A DNA stretch of 64,000 bases from Hyalella azteca (GCF_000764305.2 NW_025931515.1:1-64000), one strand, 5' to 3'. Positions 42,310 through 55,599 are shown, numbered from the stretch's first letter. Notes: generated by a model not told the origin, from the letters alone. Program-made: numbers and translations.

Positions 42310-42675
42310 ACTCGTCGCAAGTTGGAGCTCAAGTTGGACGAAGAGTTGGACTTTGAGTGTTACTTCAAGTTAGATTTTAAGTTGACTTCAAGCTGGTCTT
42401 CAAGTTGTACTCCAAGTTTGATTTATGTGGGAATTCAAGTTTAACTTCAAGTTGGAATTCAAGTAGGAATCCAACTTGGCCTTCACGTTAGAATTGAAAA
42501 TGGACTTCAAGTTTGACCTCAAGTTGGACTTCTATTCGGACTTCAATTCGAATTTCAAGTTGGACTTCAAGGCAGACTTCAAGTTGGACTTCAAGTTAGA
42601 ATTCGAGATGGACTTCAAGTTGAACTTAAAGTTAGACTTCAAGTTGAAATTTAAGTTGGACTCCAAGTTACACTT
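42310..42675. repeat. 12-bp array (TTCAAGTTGGAC)n, about 28 degenerate copies
   Basis: TTCAAGTTGGAC and TTTAAGTTAGAC variants give a plus-strand frame of 89 codons (FKLD repeats). Its 12-bp unit, like those at 11879 and 24705, keeps all phases open. Confidence 0.85.
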
Positions 42676-42790
42676 GACTATATCAGCAATTCTAACCTCT
42701 TATATACTCGTTCTGTTAATTCATACTGAGTATTTCCATAAGTAACAACAAAAAAATATAACTCAGTACTCACTGCAGTGAGTGACAGAG

Positions 42791-42912
42791 AGCGCATTTT
42801 CTCGTCGACGAAAACTTGAGGTCACGGACGAACGGACAGACGGACAGACAGACAGACAGACGGACATGGCGAGCACAATAGTGCATTTTTTCTATAAATG
42901 AGAAAATGCGCT
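42791..42912. mobile_element. Short fold-back element with 13-bp perfect inverted ends
   Basis: AGCGCATTTTCTC (42791-42803) and GAGAAAATGCGCT (42900-42912) are exact inverted repeats. Inside lies an ACGGACAGACAGACAGAC tract, a composition typical of short fold-back or SINE-like repeats in invertebrates. No target duplication was confirmed. Confidence 0.55.
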
Positions 42913-43184
42913 AAAAAGAATCAACACATCAAAATAATACATAAATAAGTAATACAACCTTGGAGAAACTCAAGACACCTTTTCACTATTTTCACTAAAC
43001 TACCGTGAAAACCTGCATGAATGAATTACAAGCGCTGGAGCGTCTGCGTGTATCTGCGCACAATATCCTGCACTGCGCAGGATTGTCTGTACGTCTGCGG
43101 TGACGTTCCTGACGTCCCGCAGACGCTTTGTTTTCTGCGTTTGCTATCATTTACGATTAGACACACCGACCCCAGACACCTGCG

Positions 43185-43335
43185 CTGACCTGCGACTTGC
43201 CGTGGCGACTTACCGTGGCGACTTGTGGCGACTTGGCGACTTGTCATGGTGACTTGGCGTGGCGACTTGTGGCGACTTGCCGTGGCGACTTGACATGGCG
43301 ACTTGTCGTGGCGACTTGGCGTGTTGACTAGTTGT
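43185..43335. repeat. 12-bp array (CGTGGCGACTTG)n, irregular
   Basis: About eleven CGTGGCGACTTG/TGGCGACTTG copies lie directly upstream of the B-A element copy 3. Confidence 0.85.
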
Positions 43336-43344
43336 GGCACTATA

Positions 43345-44740
43345 TTAATCACAATGCGGTCTTTCTTTCCCCGCTCTATGGCAATTTCATTAATCAAGTC
43401 TTTCCCTCTCCCCAATGACCTCATTAATTCCAAACAACCGTTTTTTGTTTAATCTTTCCATCTCATTAATAATCTAATCTTTCTTCCCCCGAATCATTTG
43501 AGCTTGTTAATAACCAAGTGTCCCTTTGCTCGAATCATTGACATCATTAATAATAAATTGTCTCTTTCCTCGATTCATTTAACCTCATTAATAATCAAAT
43601 GTCTCTTTCCTCTAATCATTGACCTCATTATTAACCAAGTGTTCCTTTCCTCGAATCATTGACCTCATTAATAGTAAAGTATCCCTTTCCTCGATTCATT
43701 TAACCTCATTAATAATCAAGTGACTATTTCCTCGAATCATTTGAGCTCATTAATAGCCTAATCTTTCCTCCATCTTCTGAGGCCTAATCAATTAGCCACC
43801 ACTAATACTTCTAATAATTACGATAATAATGACCACCACAAATACGTCTCATTATTATGCATTACATTATTCCAATAATGATGAACGTTGAATGTTTCGA
43901 TGTTGGAACAAGGCTGCAGGCGCTAAAGTAGACACCCCTAGACAAGGTTTCAACGTTCCATAGTAAATCCTTGAAACCGCAATCCTAACGAGAAAAACTA
44001 ATCTGTAATTAACATGGCCTGGGGATGAACTAAAGTTCAGGATAAAGGATTAGATGAATTGAGTAAGTTTTTAGGTAATTAGCAAGTAAATAAAATAAGC
44101 AGACGAGTTAATTGAAAGGGTAAGTAAGTGTACAGATTAGGTAAATGATCAAATAAATAAACTGAGTGAAAGAAGTTAAAAATGGAGTTAATTGAATTGA
44201 GTAGATAAAAGGAATTAATAAGTAGAATAAAGTTAAAAAGGACGCTCATTCAATCACTACAATTATAAACATTAATTAATCGCATCATTGAAATGAGCAA
44301 TATTATAAAAAACATTACAATTAGGAACATTGGTAGCACAGTACAATCAACAGTATACATAATAATTATTGCAACAACAATCAGAAATAACATGATAATT
44401 CACAAAAACATTTGCAACATTACAATTATCAACATCAATAGCAACATTAACATACCATAATTAATTACAACATCACAATTCTCAAAATTAATTACAACAT
44501 GACAATTATCAATATCAATAACAGCATTGAATAGGCATCATTAATTACAACATTGCACAATTATCATCATTAATCACAACATTACAATTGTCAACATCAA
44601 TAATAGCATTAAAACAGTCGTCATTAATTACTACATTGGACAATTATCATCATTAATCACAACACACCAATTATCAACATCAATACAGCATTAAAATAGT
44701 CATCATTAATTAATAGCATTAATCACAAGACAATAATCAT
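43345..44740 (+). repeat. B-A dispersed element (copy 3, most complete)
   Basis: B (43348-44014) matches 36588-37258 with few differences. A (44015 to about 44740) is a clearly diverged version of 35557-36310 with small indels. The B half is much better conserved than the A half. No coding capacity or terminal inverted repeat is seen. Confidence 0.85.
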
Positions 44741-45142
44741 CAGTTAACACGGATGATTCGACGATGAGCGACGCAAGACGAGCGCTCGTTTGTTAGGCTC
44801 GTTTGAGGCGTCAATCAGGGACCTTCTTTTGGACCCTTGCTCGTCTCCTACTAGGGGGGTCGTGTGGAGGGTGGGGACGTGGGGAGGTGTAGGGACGTGG
44901 GGAGGGGGGGGACGTGGGGAGGGTTGGGGACGTGGGGAGGGATTGGCACATTAAAATAATTCACTGTGGCAATGGAATCATGCATTATAGATTTTTTTAA
45001 TGAAAAATATCCGCAATTATTGCCAATATTAGTAATCAATGATCATTTCCGGTGGACTTCAAATTAATTAATGAAGAGAAAAAGTTTTAATTCTCAAAAC
45101 CGTTGATTATTGTTTGAGTATGAAAGATTTTGAATTTTTTAA
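44741..45142. repeat. G-rich 14-bp (GGGACGTGGGGAGG)n run and unique flank
   Basis: Five loose copies of GGGACGTGGGGAGGG lie at about 44872-44945, a G-run-rich strand that could form quadruplexes. The rest is unique. Confidence 0.7.
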
Positions 45143-45174
45143 TTTAAGTTTAGTCCTCGCGGACTAAACTTAAA
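45143..45174. other. Perfect 14-bp hairpin
   Basis: TTTAAGTTTAGTCC (45143-45156), loop TCGC, then GGACTAAACTTAAA (45161-45174). It lies isolated in AT-rich DNA, with no adjacent gene. Confidence 0.9.
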
Positions 45175-47425
45175 AATCAATTACCATGGGCGGCAGAAAG
45201 TATTAAAGTCTACGCAAGTCTCACAGAAGTTTCCGTTCCGATCAAGCGTACTTTGATAGCTTATAAATAAAATACAGGAAAAAATGTCAGTAACTGTTGA
45301 ATTAAGTTGAATTATTATTGGATTATTTGTATCAAATAAGATTCATAAAAAAGGCAAAGAGTAAATATATTTTTTATATATTAAACATATATCAGAGGCA
45401 ATTTTACTGAGCAAAATAACTTGATTGCACGCACTCATTGCACCCCCCCAGAAAAAAAATAATAATAATATTCTCAAAAACAAATAGAGTGCCGTACAAG
45501 TTCTTTATTGCTTACTGAATTTGAAGCAAAAAGAAAATGCACAAAACTATAATTGAAAACGTTCTGAGTCGGAATTTGAATTTACGTAATGTTTTCTTTG
45601 GCTTTATTGGTTTAATTTGCTCTGGTTTAATTTGCGATTTTAGAAAACTAGTTAAATTTATTCAAGTTATAATTAAATAATTTCGCCGATCAACGAAAGT
45701 TATTGGAATTAGGTGATGGGGAAACGTAAGTATTTGATGTTATCTGTATTGTAAAAATATCTAAAACCATGGTTTATTATACACACATTGTACTTTAAAC
45801 ATTTAAACTATAGACAGCGTGTGTACATAAACAAACTACACATAGATCTGTAAAGTCAGTACAACAACGAGAGCCTGGAAACTATTGATCAATCATTTAT
45901 TGATTTGTTTTTCATTTATTTACATTAAAATTCATTCGGGGTTCAATGCAACGCGTTATGCATGCTACCACGCCTCCTATCAATGCCCCAGGGAGTTTTA
46001 TCTGTAAAGTCAGTACAACAACGAGAGCCTGGAAACAATTGAATACTAAATTAATCGTTAATTTTGTCAATTAATTTTATTACCGTCCAGTTTGTAGCTA
46101 TCTTAATTTTCGAAATGATTATCTATACAAAAATTTCCACTCCTCTCATGTTTTAATGTATAGTCTGAATTTAAAGATATGGAAATCCTGAAATTAAAAG
46201 CATTTAGAACTAATATTATTATTCTGCTTAAATCGCAAGTATACCAAGATTTGGAAGCAAAAAATGAATATATAAGAAAACGACAGAATTTACTATATCT
46301 TCCTCGCGAACGACTAAGCGATCAGCGTGTTTCACAAGTTATTTAAATATTAAGAGAAAGCAAGCAGAGTCAATAAGAAAATTAAAACTTGAAAGCAAGA
46401 GATTAATGCCTAATACCGGTACAGCCAACAACGATGAGTAAATCGACATGTTTTTATGTTCCGTTGTCGGTTTCACAAAGGGAATGGATTTACACGAGAA
46501 AATATTTATGAACAATGAAATTATATGCTTCCGTGTAGGTCGGCACAAAAGGAAGCTTGGCACCAGGCAAAAAGTTCTCTCAATGAATAATCATCCTTAC
46601 TTCTTGATTTATCGACGCAATGATTTTTTCAGGTATTCGAGCTGTAAAATATTGTCTATTCAAGCAGCGTTTCTCGAATAGACCGTGTTTATCGATAACA
46701 TATATGATAATAAATTTTTATATATACAAATCGGTCGATAATGTCACAAATAGTTCATATATTACGACTTTAATAAAATGGTTCAGAGTAAAATTTGACG
46801 GAAGAAATTAACACGCAGAGGCGTACCATCACTTTCCATGCATACAAATATATATTTTTATTGGCCCGTTACAGTAGCTATGTAGTTATCATTGCTATCA
46901 CGGACTGACAAGCAATTATCATCTGCAATATTATCGGAACGTCCGTCAGTATTGAGTTTGCTATCAAATAATTTAAGAAAGTGAAAAGATTTACTCGTTA
47001 CTTTTCATATATCATCTAATTGTCTAGTGAAGTAATACAATAAATTAATAACTATGTCGATAAAAACGACGATTATCAATATGTTTTGTTCCTAGAGATA
47101 ATAAAGATCCTTGTGATAATGAGGATTCGTATCTGTTTTTTTTTTTTTACGATTGGCAATTCTACATTTAGCGTCTAAACTCCACGGTGTTTGCAGCCCA
47201 CGTTTCATTTACTCTACTAAATGCAACATGAAGTTTAGTTAAATAAATTACATCTATTCTTATTCCATTCTTTTTACGTACTATTTCATTTTTGTATTAT
47301 ATATATATATTCTTGCCATAAATTCAAGCTTTCATATGAGTGTGAACATCGTACAAACGGTCAATGGTATAAAGATGTAATATATATAATGGGTACTAGG
47401 CCAATAGGTGCAGGGTTAATCGTTA
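45175..47425. other. AT-rich intergenic DNA with one 35-bp direct repeat
   Basis: TCTGTAAAGTCAGTACAACA and the 16 bases after it occur at about 45848 and again at about 46001. Otherwise the DNA is unique. Open frames at 46339-46811 have no recognised product. Confidence 0.5.
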
Positions 47426-47735
47426 CAAGATAGTGAGTCAATGGGTTAATGGGGGAGTGGGTCCTGGGTTAATGGGGTAGTGGGTCCTGGGTTAATGGGG
47501 TAGTGGGTCCTGGTTTGATGGGGTAGTGGGTTCTGGTTTGATGGGGTAGTGGGTTCTGGGTTAATGGGGTAGTGGGTTGGTCATGGGTTAATGGGGTAGT
47601 GGGTTCTGGTTTAATGGGGTAGTGGGTTCTGGGTTAATGGGGTAGTGGGTTCTGGGTTAATGGGGTAGTGGGTTCTGGGTTAATGGGGTAGTGGGTCTTG
47701 GGTTAATGGGGTAGTGGGTTGTGGGTAAATAGGTT
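47426..47735. repeat. 23-bp minisatellite (GGGTTAATGGGGTAGTGGGT), about 13 copies
   Basis: Strict 23-bp copies, with one copy extended near 47575 and another shortened near the right end. Confidence 0.95.
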
Positions 47736-47879
47736 CCTCTAATTCGTCTCTGTGAATAACAAGGCACTGAGAAAATTCAACAAGTAAATCAGCCAATTCA
47801 ACACAAGGCTACCTCAGCAATCATCACACCGCGGGTGATTGCTCAACTGATTGGATAAACTGCTTAAAACAATCAAAAG

Positions 47880-48200
47880 ACATTGTTCACCATTACAGGA
47901 CGAATTCAACACATTGCTAATCTAATTTTAGACATTGCTGGATGAATTCAACAAATAACTGTTTAAATTCAACATACTGCCCGATTAATTCAACGCATTG
48001 ATTGATGAATCAGCACATTACTGGATTAGTTCAAAATATTGCTGGATGATTTCAACACATTGCTAGATGAATTCAGCACATTGCTGGATGAATTCAACAC
48101 ATTGCTGGGTGAATTCAACACATTGCTGGACGGATTCAACACATTGCTTAATGAATTCGACACATTGCTTGAGGAAATTAACACATTGCTGTATAAACTT
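47880..48200. repeat. 21-bp minisatellite (GAATTCAACACATTGCTGGA)n, about 14 copies
   Basis: The left half (47880-48010) is diverged and the right half (48040-48195) regular. The frame is open because 21 is divisible by three (FNTLLDE repeats). Confidence 0.9.
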
Positions 48201-48790
48201 ACTATCATCACAGTTCATCATTACCATCTCATGCTTTCACCATCATCACTATTGCCCGTTACCCCGTGGGCAAATGATTCATTAACTCAATTTTATAATC
48301 ATTATTCACCCTCACCCCTTCTCCTCTTCCCACTCTACGTTAGCCCCCTCCTTTAACCCCATGTCCAACCCCATTCCGATTCCTCAGGGCCTCAAACTTG
48401 TTCTGGAGCAGAGCTTCCTGTCACGTATGAACGCAACTCTCCTGCCTGTGAATAAAACTATTATAGAATACGAGGTCATGTGTGGAAGAAATAATGCATT
48501 ATATATTCATTTCTCTTCAATTATCCATTGAGAGATATAATGCGACGGAATAATTAGAATAATTATTAACCGTTACGAGTTTATTAGGATATGTATGTAA
48601 TATTGGCATCAATAATGAACATTTTAGTTATTAACAATATAATTATATTCAGTTCCAGCACATAATAAAATTATATTATCTCACATTTATTAATTTCATC
48701 GCACTTATTTATAGTGTCATTATTAAATTTTTTGACTTCCATTATATCAAGGTAGTGACCTATAAAGGGTCATAGAATCAACGAACAGCT
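48201..48790. other. Intergenic DNA, no feature seen
   Basis: A pyrimidine-rich patch occurs at about 48300-48360. No gene is identified. Confidence 0.4.
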
Positions 48791-48799
48791 ATTTTATAG

Positions 48800-49610
48800 C
48801 CAGGTTTTGTTGGGGCTTCATGTTTCCTGTTTAAAATCCCGTTATATACCGAATCCCATTATTCCATTAATCCTTGATCCTGCTAATGATAATGAAACTC
48901 ATGTACACTAATTAAATAATGACATACTATAATTCCCGTATGACATAGGAGATAAGACTTATTTTACTTTCGTTCCAAAATATTGAAAAACTATTTCGGT
49001 TCATCTAAATTAAATTTATTTACCAATTGCACCATCAACTTTAATCCTCACGTACCAGCTGCCTCGCTATTCAGCAACTATGAATAAATTTTCAAGTGCA
49101 GGCAATATCCCGACACGATAAGTATCCTGGATACGCGCCCCAACAGCCCCTATATGCAATATCCCGACACGATAAGTATCCTGGATACGCGCCCCAACAG
49201 CCCTATATACAATATCCCGACACGATAAGTATCCTGGATACGCGCCCCAACAGCCCCAATATGCAATATCCCGACACGATAAGTATCCTGGATACGCGCC
49301 CCAACAGCCCCTATATACAATATCCCGACACTATAAGTATCCTGGATACGCGCCCCAACAGCCCCAATATGCAATATCCCAACACGATATGCATCCTGGA
49401 TACGCGCCCCCAACGGCCCCTACATACAATATCCTGACACGATAAGGATCCTGGATACGTGCCCCATCAGCCCCTATATGAACAATATCCCGACATGGTA
49501 AGTATCATGGTTATATATACGTACCCCGGCAACAGCCCCTATATATATGCGCACAACACGTACACTTTGCCAAATATTTATATAAGATTTAGTTTGATTT
49601 ATTTTTGATT
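48800..49610 (+). mobile_element. Full-length copy of the minisatellite-bearing family
   Basis: The head is at about 48800 (AGCCAGGTTTTGTTGGGGCT, then AATCCCGTTATATACCGAAT), with an AT-rich body to 49095. The body-core junction is CAAGTGCAGGCAATATCCCG. Seven to eight core units follow (49105-49550; AATATCCCGACACGATAAGT ... CCTGGATACGCGCCCCAACA), then the tail GCGCACAACACGTACACTTT at about 49551. Core copies alternate between TATATACAATAT and TATGCAATAT variants. This is the longest core in the window. Frames of 87-113 codons are core repeats. Confidence 0.85.
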
Positions 49611-49894
49611 TATTTATTTATTCACACAGGAGCACACGTTACAATGAAAAATAAAAAAGAGCCGTGAAATAAAATAGCAAGGCTTCCAGGTGAATGCCCA
49701 TATAAACTAAAAAAGCTTCGCAGGCAGTTGGGGAACTTTGCTTGTCTTTGTATAATAATTTATGAAAATTTCCCTTACATTGGGCATCTGTGTTTCAGTT
49801 TTAGCAACCAAAACAAATGAAGTATGCATGCTTTGTCATTCCAATCCTAAAATTATCGGACACAAGTTTTAATGGCTCTAGATTTCCTGGCTCG

Positions 49895-50048
49895 CAAATT
49901 CACTAGAAATTCAAAAGCGAAGAAAACTCCACTAAAATTCAACATATCTATATTGAAAACACTTTCCAAAAATTAAAAAAACGTTTTCAATAGAGATATT
50001 TTGAATTTTTGGGGAGTTTTCTTCGCTTTTAAATTCCTAGTAAATTTA
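49895..50048. other. Long imperfect hairpin (arms about 65 bp)
   Basis: The arms at about 49895-49960 and 49983-50048 are complementary over most of their length, including an exact AAAGCGAAGAAAACTCC / GGAGTTTTCTTCGCTTT pair. The loop is about 22 bp. This could be a MITE, an inverted duplication or a long hairpin RNA precursor. Nothing flanking decides between them. Confidence 0.8.
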
Positions 50049-50995
50049 TTGGTTTTCAGGCTTGTATCATCGGAAATCCCCATTCACCACGGGAATCGAT
50101 TCAGAAACCTAGAATCCTAATCCTATAACTGGGAGAAAAGTCGAAAATAGTAGCGATTGAAATAAAAAATTTTCTCAAAAACCTAGCAAGATTCGCGGCT
50201 AAAACTTTAAACCTGACTCCAAAACGTGAGGAGATCGTCAAAAATCCCTTACCCTGATTTGAAATTTTTTAATCAAATCCAGGTACCTGGAACTTAGTTC
50301 CAATAAACTAGAATCAGGTCCAAAAACCTTTGATCCTACTTAGAATAGCCTAAGATATGCTACCAAAAGCAAAAACCTTGCCTAATTCATGGCGGAGGAC
50401 CAAGTTTCAATTACACAGAAACTTTGTTCAAAACCTTTGAAGGTAGATTTGAAAACGTAGAACCTGGCTTTAAACCCTTTAATTAAACAAATTCTCAACC
50501 CGATGTCGAACGTTGAGTGGTCCACTTCAAAAAATATCAGCGCAATCACAAAACCCAGATTAATGCAACGCAATGTTTTGTATAGCATTAAATCTATATT
50601 ATACTTTTTCCAAAAACCTATACAGCTAGGCTGCTCTACAAATTTCTAAAACTGCACTCTAAAAATCTTCGAAGTCTCCCTCTCTAATGCTATATGTGAC
50701 CCGTTCTAGCCACATTTGGACCGCACAAACTCGATAAAAATTTATCGCCCAGCATCCAAAATTTCTTATCTTCCTCCAAGAATTAAAGGGTCACGTTCCA
50801 GAATCCTATCGACGTCCACCAAAATAGCAGAATCCTGCTCCAAAAACCCTCTTGTTCTTAAAACCCGAAAGTTTCACTCCATTACCCCGACATTCGCCTA
50901 AAACCCCCAGTCTACAACCAAAAAACAGCAGTTTTCTGCCATAAACCCTTAGTCTTCCACCAAAACCTTAAAGTCATTCCTCATCCCTCACTGCG
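50049..50995. other. Intergenic DNA with diffuse CCAAAAACCT words
   Basis: Loosely repeated TCCAAAAACCT and AAAACCC words run through 50150-50960 without a fixed period. They look like a very old, decayed repeat. No gene is seen. Confidence 0.45.
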
Positions 50996-51262
50996 GCGGG
51001 ACAGGAACGTCCCGTCGCCGGCACCCCGAAGCTACCGAGCGATAATTCAAGACCTTTAAAGCCCTTGATGGTTCCAGAGGCCCTTAGAAGCGCCCCTTAG
51101 CGCCACGAAGAGCGGGAGCCGCGACGATCGAACAAGAGGCGTCGCTTGCCATTGTCCAGCACTCATTTTTCAGGCCATCAGAAATCGCGCCTTTTAACGC
51201 GCCGTTTCATAGGCGCGCTTAAATTAATTATGAAAAGTCACGGCTGGAAGAACCGTACTTAA
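50996..51262. other. CpG-rich unique island (candidate regulatory or promoter DNA)
   Basis: About 260 bp with GC and CpG content far above the flanks includes GGCGGGACAGGAACGTCCCG. A near-perfect inverted repeat lies at 51193-51223 (TTTAACGCGCC / GGCGCGCTTAAA), and the homeodomain-type TTAAATTAATTATG follows at 51219. It lies 8.5 kb upstream of the paralog homeodomain exon. Reading it as a promoter-proximal or enhancer element is inference. Confidence 0.35.
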
Positions 51263-51640
51263 AACACACACGTGCTTGATGATAACGAGAACCATACCGG
51301 GTATAATTTAAGCCAGGATTTAAAAGGGCGGAGCACTGCCTCAAAAAGTCAACTTAAAGTACAAAGAAGACTTACAAGAGGAGGGGCGAGTCATGCTCAG
51401 GCGGAGTCCAGTCACAAAGCCAGTCTGGAAATGAGGGACTGGTTGGCTGCAGTGGTCGTTAAGGCGGCACTACACAAGTGTATTGTGTGGGCGGAACCAC
51501 ACAAGTGTGCTGTGTGGGCGGCACTACACAGGTGTTTTGTGTCCGAGTGTGTAAAGCAAGCATTAAGCAACGCCTGGAACAGCTTGTCAGTGCAATCCAT
51601 TTAGCCGTGGATGTTACACGCGCGCCATATAGCCTTATTA
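51263..51640. repeat. Unique DNA with three 27-bp copies
   Basis: About 51465-51550 holds three copies with GGCGGNACTACACANGTGT. The 110-codon frame over this stretch has no recognised domain. Confidence 0.5.
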
Positions 51641-52075
51641 TACCACGTGACAGGCTATTTAGCCTCGAGTCTAAGTGTTAAGGAGACCACGTGACAGGCT
51701 ACTTAGCCTAAAGCTTTGTGTTATATAGGAACCACGTGACAGGCTATTTAGCCTCAAGTCTAAGTGATATAGAGATCACGTGCCAGGCTATTTAGCCTCA
51801 AGTGTACTTATTATAGGAACCACGTGACATGCTATTTAGCCTCAAGTCTGAGTGTTATAGAGATCACGTGACAGGCTATTTAGCCTAAAGCTTTGTGTTA
51901 TATAGGAACCACGTGACAGGCTATTTAGCATAAAGTCTAAGTGTTAATGCGACCACGTGACAGGCTATTTAGCCTCAAGCTTCGTGTCATATTTGGACCC
52001 AGTGACAGGTCATATCTAGCCTTAATCTTTGTGCTATATATAGGAACCATGTGACAGGCTATTTGCGGCTAACCT
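51641..52075. repeat. ~42-bp minisatellite (CCACGTGACAGGCTATTTAG), about 10 copies
   Basis: Each unit carries CACGTG (an E-box) followed by ACAGGCTATTTAGCCT, itself a partial palindrome (AGGCTATTTAGCCT). Divergence increases to the right. Confidence 0.9.
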
Positions 52076-52540
52076 TTGTTTGTTTTTTTAGAACAAAACT
52101 TGTGTCGGGATAATACATGTATTGGAATAATGATTAAGTGTGGGAATGCTACTTTAATACTTGATTCTGTCAGAATTGGATTCGTGTCTGGATTTTGCCT
52201 ATATACGAGGATTCCGTGCAAGTAATAGTGCAAGGAACGAGTTAATGCAATGAATGAGAGTCAATACAATAGATGCAAAAATACAATGATTGAGTCAATA
52301 CTATGATCGCAGCAATACTATGATTGAGTGAGTGCAATGATTAATTTCGATTGATTATTAAGTCAATAAAATTATTGTGTCAATACAATGATTGATTGAA
52401 TGCAATGATTGCTTCCGTTTAATGATTGGGTCAGTACAAGGATCGTGTCAATTCTGTGTTAGTGTTAGGTTCCAGCTTCGTCACGCCAATGTTTGAGTCA
52501 AGTATCATGTGTATTTATTGTGTTAATTTTCAGAGTTTGT
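52076..52540. repeat. Degenerate CAATGATTGAGT-type repeat
   Basis: AATACAATGATTGAGTCAAT variants run through 52240-52430 irregularly. No gene is seen. Confidence 0.5.
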
Positions 52541-52790
52541 GCCAGAGTCGTGTTACTGATTATGCAAAATGATCTTACTAAAACTTTGCGCAAGCACGAT
52601 TTTAGCACATGTCACTGAAAGTTCTATCAAACGCTTATGGCTGCATCGATCTGTTTGATTTTTAGTGGAGAAATGGAGAAAAACATAGGAAACAAATCCT
52701 GCCCTTGCAAATTTTTTTAGCTCTATTACTTTTCGAGTTACAGCCATTCAAAGTTGGGTATCGTTTTTTGGGACACCCTGCGTATGCTTA
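52541..52790. mobile_element. Probable DNA-transposon end fragment
   Basis: GAGTTACAGCCATTCAAAGT followed by TTTTTTGGGACACCCTGCGT is the kind of sequence found at the ends of arthropod mariner-like or other DNA elements (GGGACACCCTGTA). No partner terminus or transposase was found. A weak call. Confidence 0.3.
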
Positions 52791-52863
52791 TCCCAGTGAT
52801 CTTATTGTCTTTGTATCCTTGGTATCCTAGTATCCTTAGTAACCTAGTAATTTGTGTATCCTT

Positions 52864-54928
52864 AGGGACATTCCATAACAAGTGTACCAGGGGTCCCCAC
52901 ATAATTTTCACGTACGTTAGTTCATATTTCATATAAATTTTTCCAAATTTTCAACTCAAAATATGATAAAATATTGAAATTGGGGAACCCACATATAATG
53001 TGGGTTAGGGAAAATGCCCCGATACCGCGGCGCAAAATCGCTAACTTGAGATCACTGCTGTGGCGTGTCTATGATAGCCGTGATTTGAAAATAAAGGTGT
53101 CCATAGAACTGGAGCAGTTGCTAACAAATTTCTCTTAATGGTTTATTCCTTATACTTACCGTATAGAATACAAGGTTAAACTTGCTCGAAAACTCAAAAG
53201 GCAAAAACAATTTCATAAGTTCAGTGCCCTGTACATTGTAGAAAAATTTATAGCTCACCTTGACATAGGAGCTATTTTTTAACAATGTTATACAGCCAGA
53301 CAATGATATCAATCTACATATATATTCAAATTAATTCAAATTGTGGCGATGAATGACATTTTCAGCGCCGATTACTAAATTTAAATTGCCACAGACATCG
53401 TGAAAATAATTGATCGGTTTGATTGAAGTCTTGGAAGGCAAATTGAGGTTGCAATAAATAGAGGTGCGCTTGACAAAAAAATTCTTATAGGTGTTTGCAT
53501 GCTGTCTCCGTCGCTGCATAAAGACATAAGCAATGATGTTCACTAATCGAAATATTAAAACCCCTAAAGTATTATTTATCAGGTTAAAAATATGAATTAA
53601 TTGAATACTAATTTATGAGTGAAAGAATTGACGAACCTAAAATTTGGAAGCGTCTCTGTGGCAAAATTATTATTAGTTTTCAAATAGGATGTTGTCACCA
53701 CGCTCTTTATAATGAATTTGTATATTCAAATGAATAATAACTGATGTGACTATATAATTTATCTGGTAATTTTTCTAGATTACAGTAAAAAGCAATTACA
53801 GAGCACATATATAATAAGGAATAAGTAGCAACATTCACACAAAAGCCAAACCGGGAAAGAGCGAATGAGAAGAAATATTAGAACTTGAGGAACTCGTGCT
53901 GCTGCGTCGGCTGAACTTGAATGACTCTTCATATAAAGCACGTCCATGAATTAATAATTAAGATTTGCTATAATGCTAGTTCGAGAGATCGATGATTACT
54001 GAATGAAGTTCATGTGACGAGATTGGCAAAATGAATGATTATTTTAGAATGAATTAACCCTAGCAAAGTTAAGTGACTACTGAAACAATGAAACTGAATA
54101 CAACGACCTGAAAACAGCAAGAACGAAAAAACTAAAAGGACCAATTAAAAATTACGATGAACGACATTATATATTAATGGTTGGAAAAGTTTCCGCACAT
54201 CCACCAATGAATTAAAATGATGAGTCAACCGCAACATTTTAAACACCAAGTATACTCCATTTTCAAGAAGCACCCATGGAGCATTTTCTCTCTCTAATGA
54301 ATGATGTTTCAGCAAAATAGGTTTAGGTAAACTTAATCAGTTTGGTGTTAAAATAGTGTTGCAAAATGACTCCTAGCTTTCTATGAGCATATATATATGT
54401 AATTCTGGCTAAAAAATCAAAATTAATTATCTGATAATATTATGTGTTTACAATGTTACTTACGTTGGCCATGGATTGTTTAAGTATTAAGAAGACTGAT
54501 ACATTTATCTTTGATTTTCCGGAGCACAGAACTTTGGAATTTTTGTTGTCTTTTTTATTTCATTCTACACAAGAATTATCAACAATGAACTAATAAGAGT
54601 AATTTTTTAGAAACGCCGTTACAACTTCTACAGGCACTTTCATTTTCAAATCAATGGCTAGTGATTTGAAATTGGAGATTTCAAATCTCTAGCCCATCGC
54701 AAATTTTGAAATTGGAGATTAGTTGGAGATTTTGCGATCGTTGTCATTTTCATCACCCTTCTTTCAAGGACCCCTAATTTCAATGGTTTTTCATATTTTG
54801 TTCTGAAATTTTTGCATAGTTTGCGTGAAATATGATTGAACTTATATGTAAATTTCACCAAAATTGGTGAAGATCAGGTGGGGCGGATTTTCAAAATTAG
54901 TACACTTGACATGGAATGACCTCTTAGT
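52864..54928. mobile_element. Possible ~2.06-kb TIR element, non-autonomous
   Basis: The left end GGGACATTCCATAACAAGTG and the reverse complement of the right end (GAGGTCATTCCATGTCAAGT) match over about 22 bp with few differences. Weaker similarity continues inward. Both ends are embedded in GTATCCTTAGTATCC-type microsatellite, with TTAG next to each end (a possible 4-bp target site). No transposase frame is visible between them. Confidence 0.5.
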
Positions 54929-55292
54929 ATCATAGTATCCTTTGTATCCTAGTACCCATACTTTACTTATTATCCTATTATCCTTAGTATCGTTAGCATC
55001 ATACTATCCCTACTTATTAGTATCCTGATATCTTTAGCATTTTTCGGGACGTAGCAGGCCCAGACCACGCTGTAGGCACCTATGTATATAGTCACAGATG
55101 CGGCTATCATTCCATTGCTTTGTAATGCTTATATATAAGAACTCGTCAGAAGCATGCCGTCACCGCACGGCAAAGAAGTATCGTTGATCAATCATGAATA
55201 TCGGAAAAAACTCTATCTATCAAAACTACTGTATTGATATTAATATTCATAGAAATCGATGTTATATTACCTAATATGAACGCTATACCGCT
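54929..55292. repeat. (TAGTATCC)n-type run then unique DNA
   Basis: Loose TCCTTAGTATC words extend to about 55045. The remainder is unique. Confidence 0.6.
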
Positions 55293-55300
55293 ATATCAAC

Positions 55301-55531
55301 CAGGGTTGCCACATGGCCCAAAAACGGCCAAATCCGCGGACAAAAAAGGGCTATAACTGAATATGTACTAGCATATTTGTAGGTTCCGGTGTAAAAACGC
55401 CATGTTAATTTTTTAGCACTCTTTAAAATTCAATAAGGAAGTACCGCCATCATAAATTTTAGCCGGTCAACGCGATTGAAATTACTTAATTGGGGGATTT
55501 TTTGGGGAAAAAAGACCATCTTCCATCCCTG
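55301..55531. mobile_element. hAT-like MITE, 231 bp, with perfect 8-bp target duplication
   Basis: The element begins CAGGGTTGCCACATGG and ends CCATCTTCCATCCCTG, whose reverse complement (CAGGGATGGAAGATGG) matches the start at 12 of 16 positions. ATATCAAC is present exactly on both sides (55293-55300 and 55532-55539), the 8-bp duplication expected of hAT transposition. There is no open frame, so it is non-autonomous. Confidence 0.85.
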
Positions 55532-55599
55532 ATATCAACACTGTGCAGCTACATCAAAACTATACAGGTATCTGAATGTCTTTTTTTAACATACTAGCA